Shown: piece after piece, positions 34,756 through 48,634 of the stretch
Layout: each line of letters opens with the position of its first letter
How positions within the stretch are numbered: the stretch's first letter is position 1
NCBI GenBank assembly: GCA_015039365.1
Contig: WION01000074.1
Span: forward strand, 62,001-126,000
Source of the DNA: Amanita rubescens
Lineage: Eukaryota > Basidiomycota > Agaricomycetes > Agaricales > Amanitaceae
Direction of reading: 5' to 3'
DNA length: 64,000 nt
The notes under the pieces: generated by a model
The model's database searches: none
What the model was told of the DNA's origin: nothing
What the model saw: the letters and a program-made list of their open reading frames with translations, nothing else
Translations under genes and position numbers: made by a program

Positions 34756-37693
34756 TCAAGCCGACGCTAAGCTAAAAATGGACGCGCGACATGAAACAGA
34801 GCTCTGCTCCGGAATCGAAAGTGTTCCGTTGTTCAACTCTTCTTCGTCGTCCTCAACTGAGACATCGAGGAGTAACTCCCTGATTTGCAATAACCTGTTC
34901 TTCTGTTCCGACAAAGCCCGTCGCTTCTCTGCGATATCCGCACTCTCAGTCAGGAGTTTCCCCGCCCTCTCGGCAAAGTTAGCTTCCCTGGTTAGCTCGT
35001 TGAGCAGTTTGTTTTGGAGCGCTAAGTCCAGTGTTCGGTTGAGCGAATGTTCGATGGTGAGCGGCATATAGTCGATGATCCGCTATGGTAAGTTTCAAGT
35101 TGAAGGATTACAACTTCATCAGTGAGTTCAACTCACCTTGTAGGCAACACGAAAGTATGCCTGTACGTGCGCCATGACGACCAGCTCGTCCTCGTAATTT
35201 TTCCACGATATCCTGAATTGTCCTTCTTCGTTGGGTAATATAGGTCGTAGAGTCGAATAGGTGATTCCGACTCTATGCGCTGGCGCCCGGAAGTGGATGA
35301 ATTTGAAATGTTCGAGCCACTTGGTTTCTTCGTTTTGGAGGTAATGGGTGTTCTGAGTAAACAAAGGCACTGACTCGAGCTCAAGCAGTGATTCGACGGC
35401 CTGTTGAGCACTACCCTTGCATCGATCAAGCTCAGCATGAACGAGAGACCTTGAAGGACCAGTTGTATCAGTGCCAGTGGATGCAAAATATTGGGAAAAA
35501 CGAACCTAATGTAGCTCTCAGCATTAGGGAATTGGCAGAAATGTTCATGGACGAGTGCGTCCAGTTTACGGAGCGTCAAGGTATGAATGTCATCAAAACA
35601 ACTCAATGATGGTTCACGCCATTGACAGGTAATGTCCAGGACCAACTTTTTCGTGGCATCGAACGGAACGTGTCCTGGGAGTTCCCATCCAATCGAGCTA
35701 ATGAAAGTTCAATGACTTTACAAAAAAAACGAAGCAGAACACGAAACACACTTTTTGATAACTTGTTGAACATACATGAGATCCATTGGACCACCAAGCG
35801 AATCAACAGGTTCTTCTTCAATCTTCGGTGGACCAGGCTTGCAATACCCTTCATGACTGACGAACGGTCGAAAGTCGGGGCCGGTTTCAAGAATTTCCAG
35901 TTTGTATTGCTCATACCGCTCACGTGCCTTGCGTACCATTGTCTTCTCGTCCGTAGCGTTAACGACATTGTGAAACGCTCCGGAAAACTTGCTAATTCTC
36001 AGGAGAAGTTCGGAGCTAGGTTCATTCGTCAAACGAGGTGGGAGCCCATTCAGTTCGGCATAGCAGTGTTTCAGCAAGCTCTCTAATTGTTTTCGTAGGA
36101 ATGGAAGGCTACATTTACAACGAACGTTAGCCAATGAATGACATTCTGGTGTTATTTCCGCTCACTTTTTCTCAATCCACTGCACCAGCAGCGCGCTGAC
36201 ATCGCGCACGAGATTCGGAACCCCAAGTCGACCACGATCCTTCATTTTGTTCCATGGGAAACGCTCCTTGAAGAACCGTTCAGCTAAGCCTTCTGTTTCC
36301 GCTCGGGAAAGTTTCTTCAATCTTTCCGCTTCATCCGGAAGTCGAACACAGTAATATCCATGCTGCAAAATATTCGTCTTTCCCTCTAGAACTTCACGCC
36401 ACTTTTTCAGTTGTCCCATAGACGTCGAAAGAACAGTATCTGGTTTAGTCAAAACCCCTGTGCATTGAGATAGTAAACTTGAACCCAAAATGTTCAATGG
36501 GACCATTTAAACCCACCAATTGTTCGTTCACCTGCGGGGTCAGCCTCTTTTGCCAGTCGTACGGCTTGTTGATTTTCAATATCGTCTAAACGATTTCAAT
36601 GTCAACTTTGTTCATTCACTTATTGTATTCCTTACCGCTCATAGGGATCGCAATCAAGATTAAGGTATTCTTATACGCAATGTTGGAAATGACGAGATCC
36701 TTTACCAAATCAATGAGCTCCGGTGTTTGACTATTTTGAATGAGACCTGTGATAAAATGAGTTTGGAATAATGTTCGGGATTAAGGCCAAGCATACCGGG
36801 TAAGTCGACGAATGATAAGCCTGTGATGTCCGGATCTTTCACATCAACGTGAATAGTATTCTTTGAAAAGCCTTTCATGTGTCTGTCGGTCTTCTGCAAC
36901 TGGCCTATGTCGTCCCTAGACTTTCCATGAAAATCGGAAGACTGGATATGGGGGCTCAAGATGGCTGCCTGCGCTCGACGGAGCCATATTTCAACCTCGT
37001 CTTTATTCGTCAAGGTCGGTCCAAAGGGCACCGTCTCCTGAATTGGGTATGGATCCCCGTTGGCATCAAATTCGAGACGTAGAGAAATGGTGCAAGACCA
37101 TTGTTCGTCTTGCGTCATTGTGCATTCCATTGGACAACTGTTCGAGTTTCAAAATATGCTCCAGTAACCAATGGAATAAATGTACCGGGTGCAGGTACCA
37201 CTATCGCGCGGCACATTGATCTAATAAACACGATCGTTCAGCATTTGTTAGAGTGAAATTTGATCTGGATGCATACCCCGCTCACGGCCTCGACTAAGGA
37301 ACTTTTTCCGGCTGTTGCCACTATGTCAGCGCGATTCTACAATACTGAAAACGGGTTTCATACCGGACTGTCCACCAATTACGCAAATGCGTGGGAGGTC
37401 GAAATACATATGAGCTCTAATGAATGGTGAGCAGTGTATCACATGGTTGGTTATTCGTCAGCGTACCCGAGCTCTCGGAGGTCTTTGTACATTTCCAGTA
37501 TCTGTTTGCAACGGATGTTGTATGCAGAGTCTGAGATGCCACGCGACGTCGGATTCGCGTCTGGTTGAATGGCGCTCTGCGTATTTCCTGCAGGCAGAGT
37601 GGCGGTGGCGGCACCAGACAAGGATGAACTGTTCGTGCCATTGGATTTGTCGTGGTTGGATGGCGATGTTTTGGCCTTCTTTGACTTGAACAT
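34756..37693 (-). CDS. dynamin-superfamily GTPase (Mx/dynamin-like), multi-exon
   Basis: The first ATG at 37693 gives MFKSKKAKTSPSN. Exons 37693-37467, 37416-37364 and 37311 onward join to ICVIGGQSAGKSSLVEAVSG, the P-loop of dynamins, then INVPRDSGTCTRCPMEC with the switch threonine. Further exons give VDLPG (G3), a middle part with DIENQQAVRLAKEADP, and TKPD (G4). The C-terminal exon at 35067-34756 is the GTPase effector domain (LTIEHSLNRTLDLAL...). The introns are short GT-AG ones. Such proteins assemble into rings on membranes and hydrolyse GTP; vacuolar, mitochondrial and Mx-like roles cannot be separated here. An additional unstructured S/N/A-rich N-terminus precedes the G domain. No break was found in the parts checked. 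Confidence 0.9.
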
Positions 37694-38789
37694 GGTGGAT
37701 AGGTCTCAAAGTTTATGTGGGCACGTCCCAGCATGCGGGTCTTATATAGGCGAAGGATGGCGCCGAAACGGTAAGTAGCGAGCTTCCGATGGAACAAGGC
37801 TGTGGAATGAACACAAGACCAGTATTAACCGCCTTGATATGTGGGCGCGTTAGTGTCATTCGCCCGACTAGGGGAACTATTCGCAATATGACTTTCCGTA
37901 TGGTACCCTTTGAGGGAATCATAGATATCCTTTTGGAGATAACGATGAGAATAATAAAGCTATTAATTGGAACAATATAGACCCTGGACGAACCTTGAAT
38001 AACTTTTGCCAAAATTGCAACAACGCCATGCCCGAAGCAGTGTCCCGATCGGTTCCCGCCGCTCTTCTGGTTTGTGGGCGCATGTCATTCGAACTTTCTG
38101 ATTAACTATCTTTCAAGCTTTCTGCACAGCTTAGACGTGCGCAGTCTAGAAGAGGATGCGATACAAAGGTATTTTGCAGGCACTTGTTTTGGCAGCATGG
38201 TAGGGTATCGGTCCGATTCTGACAGACTAAACTTCAAATATCACCGGGGTTGTGGATGTTGTTTTTATCGAGTTATGGCGATGCCGTTCCCCGAGTCGCG
38301 CGCTTAAGTAGACATTCTTGAAAATTTCATCAACACGTTGTCCGAAAGGCGACCGACATTGGACCCAACGGGATTATGGGTTTGACGACTTGGAAAGAGG
38401 CTTGGTAAATTGACGAGACACTTCCACCATGAATGAAGCAGGACAGGAGAAGAATCCTAGTAACGGGTGTCAGCCAAATCCGCCACTCACTTCAAGGATG
38501 GTTACTTACAAGCTTGGAGGATGGCGACACGGGTATCATGAGCAGAGAATTCGGCCAGGCAATTCGTCATTTTAGGCCACTGTACAGCGTTAACGATGTT
38601 GAAATCCGTCTCGGGCCTGAGTGAGGACTGGAGATACTGACGTGCGTCGATAAGTGAGCAGAGTACGTGGTGGAAAAGTTTCTACTAGTACATCACGCCA
38701 CGTGGGTCAAAAATCCCAAACATCAGAATGAAGGAAAACTGATTTTTCATTAATACATCCTAAGTATGCCTTCTACGTGGTTTATATAT
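37694..38789. other. intergenic between dynamin-like gene and PAL
   Basis: Upstream region of the dynamin-like gene (a TATATA lies at about 37743) and downstream of PAL. No ORF with recognisable product was found. Confidence 0.5.
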
Positions 38790-41289
38790 CTAAGACCATA
38801 TATTGGCAATTACAGATTGCAAAATTCCGTCGCGGATTGCCTCATGAATACGCGATACGTGTTGTCCGGGGGTAACATCTTCGACGCCGAGACCATTCTC
38901 AAAGGCGTGGAGGTTCTCTATTCCATGCATATTGATACCCAGCGTGACCCTGACGAATTCATAGATCGGGCGAGTCTTGTTCAGATAAGAAGCTGCAGGA
39001 GCAGGCCCGCGAGCACCGGTTAGGTACTCGGTCTGCAACTGCTTTAGGTAGGAAGCAGCCCGAGAGGCGACACGTGAGTGGAACTTGGGGATAGAAGCCA
39101 TTAATGATGCTGCCGTGTCAGACCCAGTTAGGAAATCGACAAGTGCTGGTGTGCTAGAGGCCGCGACTTTCTGCATACGCTCGACAGCATCCATGGTACT
39201 GGTGCTTTCGAGTGTTGCCACCATCGCCTTTGTAACTCTGGACAGTAAAACTGACGTCTCGTTTTCGGTCAAAGCGTGGCCGTATGTATCGTTCAACTCC
39301 TGAGATACGATCTTCTTCAGTTCGTCCGCAAACTCGGCCTGCAAGGCACGGAGATCATATGCCTGGCAAATCATGTAGATGTGAGAAGCAAGCAATATGG
39401 ATAGAATCTCGAGTGAGTTCAACGTCTGACGTGCAGAAATTAATGCCAGCGAGCTGAAGTAGGATGTAAGATTAGAAAGTCATAAGGAAATGACATCTAC
39501 TTACTTGACGGACTGATTGTGCATCTCTGCGGATTGAATATGGGTCGATACCGGGTTAGCAAGATAGCCAAGCTCCGCAACGTATGCCGCAGATGCAATG
39601 TCGATAGCCTTTCCGTGATAATTGAGCGACGGGTCTGTCGCCGCAAGGGATGGAGGTAGACCGCGGTTCATCGCAGGATTGATGAGTTCGGCCAGTTGAG
39701 CAAACGTGATCTTGCCCAAGTGATGAAGGCCAAGGCGTGTCTTCTCCATGGCATTACTAACAGCCATAGCTTGGAAGTTGCCACCGTGGTGAACTTCGCC
39801 AGTCTCGCCATCGAATAATGGGTTGTCGGTAGCTAGTCATGAAGTTAGTCGCGCGACCCTGACTGAGGTGATACAATGCATACTTGTATTGCATTCCCGG
39901 GTGACGGTCTTCAATGATTCGAGCAGATCTTCGACCTGAGGCCCGATGAATTGTGGGGCCGTCCGCAGAGAGTAACGATCTTGGCGGAGGGTGCCTTCAT
40001 CTTCTTTGATAGTCAACTCTTCCTCGTGAGTGACAGCGAACTTGCTTCCCTCAAGCAAGTCCCACATAATCTTAGCCGATTCGATCTAGCATCAGACAAT
40101 TAAGAAATGAAATATCACTTATGGCAACGCGAGCTTACCTGGCCGGGGTGAGGCCGGGCTACTTCGCCGATGAATTTGTGATAATTCAATCGGGTGCCTT
40201 TAAGGGCTTCGGTGCTCATGGCAGTTACTACTTGGGTAAGGAGTGCGAGATGCACAGCATCATTCAGAGCCAGAGATGCAACTGAGGCTGAGAAGGCAGT
40301 GCCGTTAAGGATACCAAGGTGCTCCTTAGACGCCAAAGCAATGGGAGTGATGTTGTGCGCTTCAAGCGCTTTGCTTGAAGAAACGATCTGGCGGCCACCG
40401 AATACGCGGGGACCATCAAACACCCTGATTGCAGGGTTGCCGATAAGTGTACCAGCAACATAGGACAGGGAAGAGAGGTCTGAGGGGTGAATTAAGCTAC
40501 TCGCTTGCGAAGCGTATGGGAAGAACTTACCTCCAGATGCGGAAATGCTGCTCCTCATGGGAACCAATGGAGTGACATTGGCGCTAAGAAGTTCGTTCAT
40601 CTTTTCAATCAGTTCGGGGCGAACGCCAGAGTGACCCCGAATGAGGGAGTTCATGCGTATCAAGATGGCGCCTTTGACCCAGGATTCCGGCATGCTGGTT
40701 GAAGCCAATGGATCAAGGAGCGGGAGAACCTCGAGGGGTTCAGAAGTGGAAGGAAGGACACCGCTGGGCTGGTGCTGCAATAGAGCATTGCCAAGGAGCA
40801 GTGGTTGGTCGGTACGCGTGTCTGCGCTGCCACCAAAGCCAGTTGATACACCGTATATGCTGATGCCGCCATCTATTTTGTCAGTGACGACTTTCCGGCT
40901 CTTGTCGAGTCTGTCTATGACTTCGGAAGATTTATCGAGAGAAACCGACGCATGATATCTTGATGCAGCTGTCACAGCGGCGATGGAGAGGTTATATCCG
41001 TCGACAACAATAGATTTCCCGTTCCTATCAAGATATTGTTAGCCGAAGAGAAAGGCACGTTTAAATTTATAGCTTACTTATAGCCTTCGAGCTCTCTGAA
41101 AGACTCGATGAACGACTGAAGAAGAGGAGTCTTGGAGACCGAAGTTGTCTGGCCAGGTTTGAATCCGTTGAGGGTGACTGTCCTTAAGAACTTGGTCTCC
41201 GGCACCGAACCCTCTACAAGAGGACTAGCGATAGAAGAGCGCCTTTGGTAGGTGCGAGTCTCGGATGCGGGGCCTGAGAGAATGGTCAT
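38790..41289 (-). CDS. PAL: phenylalanine ammonia-lyase
   Basis: Converts L-phenylalanine to trans-cinnamate and ammonia in the cytosol. The start is ATG 41289 ([14 protein letters not shown]). Exon 1 runs to RELEGYK; further exons carry the catalytic Tyr loop ([20 protein letters not shown]), the MIO prosthetic-group triad Ala-Ser-Gly in [17 protein letters not shown] (the intron falls right after Ser-Gly), [20 protein letters not shown], and [20 protein letters not shown]. The last exon (39422-38790) holds the shielding-domain helices and ends IANIWS. Length is in the range of fungal PALs (about 700 residues). All active-site elements look intact. It is transcribed in the same direction as the neighbouring dynamin-like gene, with a TATATATA about 70 bp upstream. 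Confidence 0.95.
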
Positions 41290-41350
41290 TGTCGAGTGAG
41301 GAAAGCTGAGCGCTGAGCAGTGAAGCAGTGAAGGATATGGCAAGGCATAG

Positions 41351-41362
41351 GCAGTATATATA
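41351..41362 (-). promoter_or_regulatory. TATA-like element upstream of PAL
   Basis: A run of alternating TA (GTATATATATCA on the plus strand) lies about 65-75 bp upstream of the PAL ATG, a plausible core promoter. Confidence 0.4.
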
Positions 41363-41389
41363 TCACAAAGGCAGCAGCATTGAGATCCT

Positions 41390-42230
41390 GTACGTTTTAC
41401 GGTACCTTCGGCTTCGGATTGTCTGCGCCTTTCTTTTCGGGAACCGTATCGTACGTTATCCCGCCCGAATTCGTCGCCTTGGTGTCTGCGTCAACCATAC
41501 AAGCTAGCTTTGAGATTCTTTGGCAGTTCATTTTAGCACATGTGATGCCATACCGAGGCCGACTGAAAGGTGCGGGTTTGTAATGCTGTTGACAAGGTAT
41601 TGGATTGGTATCCTAACAAAAACAAACACATACTGGTTCTCTTCTGCACAATGTGGCCGCCAACGTCCCCTCTCCCTCCTGGCGCCTGATCAAATTATAT
41701 TCATGTTACTTGACCCCCAGAGTGAATCGTGATGAGCTGAGCCTAGCGCTGGTGCGCGACTAAAGTTGGTTGTATTTGGTCGCGATTGGTCAACCCCTTC
41801 GCATCGGCATTCTCCCCTGCCGATGAAGACGCTGGCAAACACTGAAACAATATCTTTTCGCAATCCCTACACCGCAACTTGGATTTCCCACAGAACTCAG
41901 ATTGACGCGTTACGTGGGAGCCAGCTAAATGAAACATCAATTGCACGTGCAAAATATGTGGGCGCTATGTGATCGACGTCACATATTTGATAGGCGGTCA
42001 AGGCAGCTATCCTCCAGGTGGATCGATGATATCATTGATATGGAGACAGTCTGTTGACTACATAGTTATTCTATGTATTGTTGTGTTACAGCCAGCTTCA
42101 CAATACATGTCGTGGTAACACCATTTCCCATGTGTAACGTATATGATGGGAGTGTCACAAGGCTATATAGTTGCTGATGCGTATCTAGGCTGTTCTATCA
42201 GATAACGGTTGTCCACGAGGCACGGCCAAT
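41390..42230. other. intergenic between PAL and the Plavaka-type gene
   Basis: No gene recognised. The left border of the Plavaka-type element should lie here or inside the next few hundred bases, but no terminal inverted repeat was identified. Confidence 0.4.
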
Positions 42231-45200
42231 TCAAATGTATTCTAAACCTTCATCGCCGCTCTCATTCCACGTCACCACAGTACTTCCTTCTTCAAATTGT
42301 TGGTCACCTTCCGCAACTTCAATCCTTTTTCGCTTCGCTGAAGGGCCAGACTGAGTCTGCTGAGGATTCTCTGGTATATTCTTTCGCTTTTTTTTTGTAA
42401 GCGTGGCAGCTAACTTCGCTTGCAGGGTGATAACGGCGTTCCGATGATGAGAAATCCGGTCAACAGCAAATGGCAGAGGGCGGACTAGTTCTCGTGGTAG
42501 AATTCCTCGTAGGAGATGTGCATTGTGTAATGCATGTAAGTTGATAATATATGTATCATATCCCGTCTTGTGTTCAACAAAGTTTTCAGTCTTTCCTGAT
42601 AAAATACGTTCTTGTTTGAGCTGACGAACACCGGATGCCTGGCAGTGCCCATGATAACAATCATGTTGCACGTTGTAATGAAAAAGAAGGCTCTGAAGGC
42701 TCAAATAGATAAGTTTACTATCTTCGTAATTCATCACATTCACTGACGTTTGGCCTAATAACCCAGAACGCTTTTTCCCCCATGCGACGCCTGAGGACTG
42801 GCATGCCGAAGCACTCATGCCTTGTTGCTGCAATATGGTAGACATCGATTGTAACTAGGGACGTCGATGAGTTCACGTCTTGCATAATTTCTATGATCCG
42901 GCCAGTTATGGGCGCATCCTTAGACAATCGGTGAGTTGAGTGTCAAATAAACTATCAGATATTTTACCGTCGCTGATGATTCAGCGAACACCCAATGTCC
43001 CACCTTGCATTCATCACGGCTTTGTGAAATAACTATAGCGCACTCGTATAGAATGTCTGTTTTGTATTCATCCGCGTTCAAGGCACGTGAAGCCATTGTT
43101 TGTCTCCATTGTATGGAAGCCCTCGGCTGTATACGACCGTCCATGCGCTTCTGGGGCTTTAAAGTCACAGAGCCTATTCAATAAATGTTGTAAGTTGCCA
43201 TCTCGTGTTCATTAATTGGCCATACCTTGCTGACACTCTTCCGAATTTGACCATCCATAGAGTGCAGCGAGGAATTTGTTTGCCTTCATGAATGACTTGA
43301 CGGTTGGCCCTGCTTGTACCCAGTCATCTGTTTTTGATGTACGCGACCAGCCGCCCAATAATCGATGTTTCATTTCTTCTAGTTTTGCCTGTTGGTAAGC
43401 AATATCTCGACTCGGCGCCTGATGGTTTGAAAGGATTGAACAAAAGCGAAATACAGCGTTGAATGATTCATGAACCTCTGTTGCAACACCGATAAGTGGT
43501 CCAAAACGGCTGATGTCTTCCTGGATATGCGCCAAAAGGTGATATTTAATTTTTGAAAGTATTTTTGTTGGATCAATTAATGCGGCGATGTCCAGAACAT
43601 TGGCTACTGCAATTTCTATATCTTCCTATCCTCAGGAATTGAGTTACAATGTCAACTGATATTGGCTAATAACTTACGAGATATTCTGGCATGTTTCGAA
43701 TCTCTGGAAACCAAAGCAATGCCGCTAAGTCACCAACTGCCAGGTTCAGCAAGAAGCAGTTCTTGTTCACGAGGTCAGGTATATGAAATACATTTGATTG
43801 AATTAGCGTCTTAAACTGCTTTCCAATAAGTGAGTTGGCGTATTGCATTATGTAATTTGCGCGAATTGGCTGGATAGACAGGCCGCTAACATCAGTACTT
43901 TGTAGGCGCATGGCATAACGGCTCTTCTGTGAGTCATTCCAATCTTTATGTGTCCCATACCATGCATATTTAGCAATCCCCAATAGAATGGTGTGTAGAA
44001 GTTCGATTGGTGTATCTCTGTTGGCGTCAAAGCCTGCAGTGATATCAGTCTTAAAGTCAGTAACTTGTCACGAATCATGATATAATAACATACTGACCTT
44101 TAAGCTCCAGGAATGGATTATACATGATGTTTGTTTGACCCTCCAACCATTTGTTAAGTTCATCCTTAATTTCATTGATTGTGACTGTTGGGCGAGACTT
44201 GCGCATTGTACGTGACTGATTTATTAACGTTTCAATCCAATGCTGAGTATATGAATCTTTGACGCCGCTTGATGTTTGACAAATCTCCACTCGTCGAGCG
44301 ACTCCTGTGCACGCCTCTGATATTTGCTTGTTGACTTCAGATATTGTATTACGAACTGTGCGCGGGCAGCCAGCCTTCGTTTGATTGTTAGTTTTTGCAT
44401 TTTTTAAAAATTGTGTCATAGACATTTACGCTGAACATCTGACAGAATCCAGATTCTGTAGCCTTGACTTCAAGCGATCCTCCAGCGTGGCATTTGCGGC
44501 ATGGAAAGTTCCCGTTACCCCCTATATGTCCAGAAATTTCACTCTGAGCTGGATTATCGCCAGGACAACAGAAGACACAGATTCGAAGACGAATTAATTT
44601 GTGTGTAAGTGCATCATGAACTTTAACTGGAACCGCATGCGTTGAACTGAATACGCTGTAAGATTTCATGAAACATCCAAAGAGTCAAACTCACGTACTT
44701 AATAATGTTTTTTACTGCGTGAAACTGTTCACCTCCGCTGGCGTGATTTGACGTTGATACAAAGTGCAAGTGAAATTGCTGCTGAAGAAGTCTGCGGGGC
44801 AGATTCCGGTGAGTAAGATATATATTCCAATGTTTATTCCAGCTTTTTGAGCGATTTCCAGATACGTCGTCGCAGAAGATATCAATGAAACTGGTATACA
44901 AGGGATCACCTTCTGCAACAGCACGGTCAGGGTTTGGCATATGGGCAGGATATCCAGCTCTGATTGTTTCCCGACTCCAATTAGGGACGGCGTCGGCATC
45001 AAGTAGATCGAGATAATTATCTTTCAACTCAGATGCCTTGATAATAATAGGCTCTTCGGCGTCTTGTATAGTTGAAAGCTGCGGTATGTATGAGTAATGA
45101 CCTTTGTAGGTTTTAATCATTGACGCTCACTCCTGCATCAACAGTTATCCGCCATGCTTCAAACCATATGACGCTCTCTTCATCCTGCAACCAGCGAATT

Positions 45201-46400
45201 GGTATGAGGAGTTCACCGCCAAGTGTTCTTGCCACTTCATCGATGTAGTAGTGACGATGATGTCCATCATCATACATTGGACTGAGTAGGTGGCGGTCCA
45301 ATTCATACCGCCACTTACTTCCATGCCAGACTTCTGAAACAATCCCGTCCTTACTAATTACTGGATAATAGTGAATGTGTGGCCGAACATTTGGATTTGC
45401 CCAATCCTAATTTGTCGTCATAAATCTTTATTGAATGGACGATATACATGACCTACATTTGCAACTAGTGCACAAGGGTCATTGAACGAGTACGCATTTC
45501 CTTTTGGTGATATTGAGTGAATCGTAGGAACTGATGATTCATCTCGCAGTTTTTTCTGCAATTTTCGGAGGGTGTCAAAGGATGGCACTCCTTTAACACC
45601 AGATTCACGAAGTAGCCAAAGGATCACTCTCATGAGTGAGCCTGATATGCGAAGACGTGGTAAGTGGTCTATTGCGTCAAGGAGAAAATGCAATTTATCT
45701 GGATATGGATGCCAAGACGATGCGTCTACTGGATTTCCACTGAGATCATTGTCAAGCTGGCCCCCAGCGGTTGACGCTGTTGATTGCAGGTCAGTCTACG
45801 ATGCAAAGTATAGACTAACACTGACCAGTATTTGCAAGAATGTCGTTCAATATATCGTCATCTCCATCAGTCGCCCATTCTTCCATGCCATCCCATAAAC
45901 CATACTGATCCAACCGAGCATCAAATTTCTTTTTATGCTGCTCATATGATACCTCAGGATCATTTCCTACGTCGAATTTTGCACCTTCATTCTCATAAGC
46001 TTCCCACATTTCACGTTCTAGTGATGTTTCTCGATGGGTTTGAGGCTTTTCCTGCAAAGGTTCTGCCAGGAAACTGTCCACGTTATGGGCTGCAACAAAT
46101 GTACATGGTTCTGTTTGATATGCCTCCCCAGATTCAGTCAAGCGCTTCTCAGCGTTAGCCTCGGTGGCAAGTGCCTTTACATGGATAGCTGATTTTTCGT
46201 GACTCCGTAAGTTCCTCCGCAGGAAATAGTTCCATTGATAATCGCTAAAATGTTTCTTGCAGAGAGCGCATCGAATTTTCAAACCATCCTCAGATGCCTC
46301 ATATACTATTTACACCGCCAGCATGTAAGTCTAGCTCATTCCTTTGTGCAAAAAACAACTGACTATCAGGTAGCTCTGGGACTTTTCGGCCGCGAGTCAT
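42231..46400 (-). CDS. Plavaka-type DDE transposase, multi-exon
   Basis: Probable start ATG 46400 (MTRGRKVPELPD); the next exon carries a C2H2-like finger (CALCKKHFSDY...H..SAIH). Later exons give DVSGNRSKSWNKHWNIYLTH, NLPRRLLQQQFHLHFVSTS, GDNPAQSEISGHIGG followed by CRKC, a short exon with DANRDTPIELLH, then AWYGTHKDWN and ATEVHESFNAVFRF with SNHQAPSRDIA. These are hallmarks of the Plavaka transposases abundant in Agaricomycetes (CACTA-like, RNase H-fold). Acidic residues in the GDNP, DANRDTP and EVHESFN blocks are candidates for the catalytic triad. No stop was seen inside the blocks; breaks coincide with short introns. The gene may therefore be intact. Terminal repeats were not found. Confidence 0.8.
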
Positions 46401-46565
46401 CTTTCTTTTGAAAGCGAAGCGAGGACTCCAGGGTCACATCAGGTGAATATAAAGTCCGAACGCCAACAACTTCAACCATTTTTCTCTTTAACCACACGCT
46501 CATTACATTCTCACTTCGCTTTCTTTACTTCGCTCATTACTAGTATTGCATCCATCCTATTATTA

Positions 46566-47816
46566 ATGCGAGAATCATCTCCTACCCAAAGCTCAAGGCC
46601 CACCACGCCATCCTGCGATGAAGAACAGCGTCGTGAAATAGAAGCAGCAATGATGTCCAGCCCCCTGGGTTCAGATGGCGGTCAAGACATTGAACAAATG
46701 GTTTCACCAGGCCTGGATGACGAGGCCAGAAGCAACGCAAATGCGAACGCGTCTTGGCAATCATCGTCATCAACACTTGTTCACCGCAACGACCGTGCGG
46801 TTGTGCGAAGGCTCATAGCCCAAGCCAAGCTATCTCCTTACCAGCGACAGTCAGCTGAGGCTTTTTGTGAAGTAGAACTTGTTGCTTTCACGTTGGCACT
46901 GCTAACATACCGCCCAGGACACGTCATTTATTCGTGAAATAAAAATTTTTCTTGCCATATGCACTATCGAAAACAAGTTAGAACGGATCATTATGAATAC
47001 ACCGAACTTCACCATTTCGCCTGCACTTGCTGAAAATATTAACAGCTATGCCCTTGCAGTTTTACTGTCCACGAAGCTCTCTGCATATAAGGGGGTTGTC
47101 CCTCGAGAACACGTCATGGTGAGTGGCTTTGTGGTTTGCAAGCACAAATAACAATTGAATGGACCAGGCTATCATCACGAGCAATAAGCTTCATGTCCCA
47201 GAGAACATTGAGCGCGACCAGCATGCGACGAACGTCATCAAAGAGGCAATATCTGAAGCACTGACTCAGCGCCGGTCTGTGATCAAGAAAGATGTCAGCT
47301 TTGTTTTGTCATTTCGCTCCAAATGCTCATGTCAATTAACAGATCAAAGGCAGTATCGATCAGAAGTCAACAATATATGACCTTGCATTGAAGGTCATAG
47401 CTGGAACACGTTGCACTGTGACGGTGGGACTGTGTGCTCGGTTGGCTTTACTTGTAAGTAACATGGCCTATGTACATGTATATCAAGCTCATATATTGAA
47501 AGCGAAAGGTGTTTCGAGAGAAACCAAGCTCCAGTGGACCCAAGTATTGGGATGAGGTCGACAAATTTCTGCAATTGGTTCGTCAGATGGCCAACAGTGA
47601 CGGTCGCAAAGTAACACGGTGAGTCATCACATTAATATATCATGCTATTATTTTTGCTAACTGAAGTTCAATACTAGTGCGCTAGGCAAGTACCTAGCTG
47701 ATGACCGGCAGGAGTATGGAGGGGATTCCGACAGCACTGCTATACTAGAAGACGCCGAGGGGTGGCAACGATCCGTCGATGAGATCATTGACTCCACCAC
47801 GTCCAACGTTGCCTAG
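46566..47816 (+). CDS. conserved basidiomycete hypothetical protein, divergent from the transposase
   Basis: ATG 46566 (MRESSPTQSSRPTTP). Exon 1 ends at AEAFCE; the exons then give SFIREIKIFLAICTIENKLE, YALAVLLSTKLSAYKG, VIKEAISEALTQRRSVIKK, TRCTVTVGLCARLALL, PKYWDEVDKFLQLV and a final exon ending TSNVA at TAG 47814-47816. Five short introns with GT-AG borders restore one frame. I recall similar proteins of unknown function in multiple copies in Agaricomycete genomes; no enzymatic motif is visible. It stands head-to-head with the Plavaka-type transposase, 166 bp between the starts, so both could share a promoter and even one mobile element. Confidence 0.65.
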
Positions 47817-48634
47817 TAATATCTAATATGTTCTCTAATATCGTGATTCGTGACACTTTCTGAACATACATCGTATTACACTAGTACTCGCGTATAATCA
47901 AATAGTATTTGTTCAGCATTATACAAGGCTGCATAACACGGCAGCCAACCATTGTCTCTCCCTGTCAACCACGTGGATGGCTGCTACCTCGTAGTATATG
48001 CACCAGCAACACGTCTGACCATATGAATGTCATGGTCTCTGTTTACATACGGTGCATCTCCATCCCTATACACGCTGCTTGTTATATGTGGACGGGTCAG
48101 GAGCCACCTGGCAGTCATGTGGGGAATAATCTGTAGAGTTTATGTACGCAAGTAAGGTACCAGATTGATTGCTCATGTAACCTCAACCCTTTCCTGGAGA
48201 CAGAGTGTTATTAGAACTACTCGATCATGGGAACCATGCTAAACGAACATAAAATCAAGGCGATGTGATGATGCAGTTATGTAACCGGCTCCACCCGTCC
48301 CACACCTTTTTGCCAAATTAGCGTGTACGCACGTCCCAGAAACGAGTCTTACAAAGTATTCATACGATACGAATTCTCTCGGTTGAACTCCACTTACACA
48401 TTAATTTGTTGATACGGACGAATTGACAGATCGGTCACCGTCTTTGGACCACCCTGCACTTGTCGCTGTAGATAGCTGGCCAATATTTAGTGGTTTTTTT
48501 GGGGGGACGTGCTCCTCAGTTAAGTTGAAGCCACGATAGTACAAATAGACGTGACGCAACAAGTCTGGCCCGTTCACGCGCCTTCGCCCCTGTTTTGCTT
48601 CCCTCACATTCAGAGCCGCCCACAATCACTATGA
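47817..48634. other. intergenic, no gene seen
   Basis: AT-richer stretch after the stop of the preceding gene. Only short frames without recognisable product. Confidence 0.4.
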
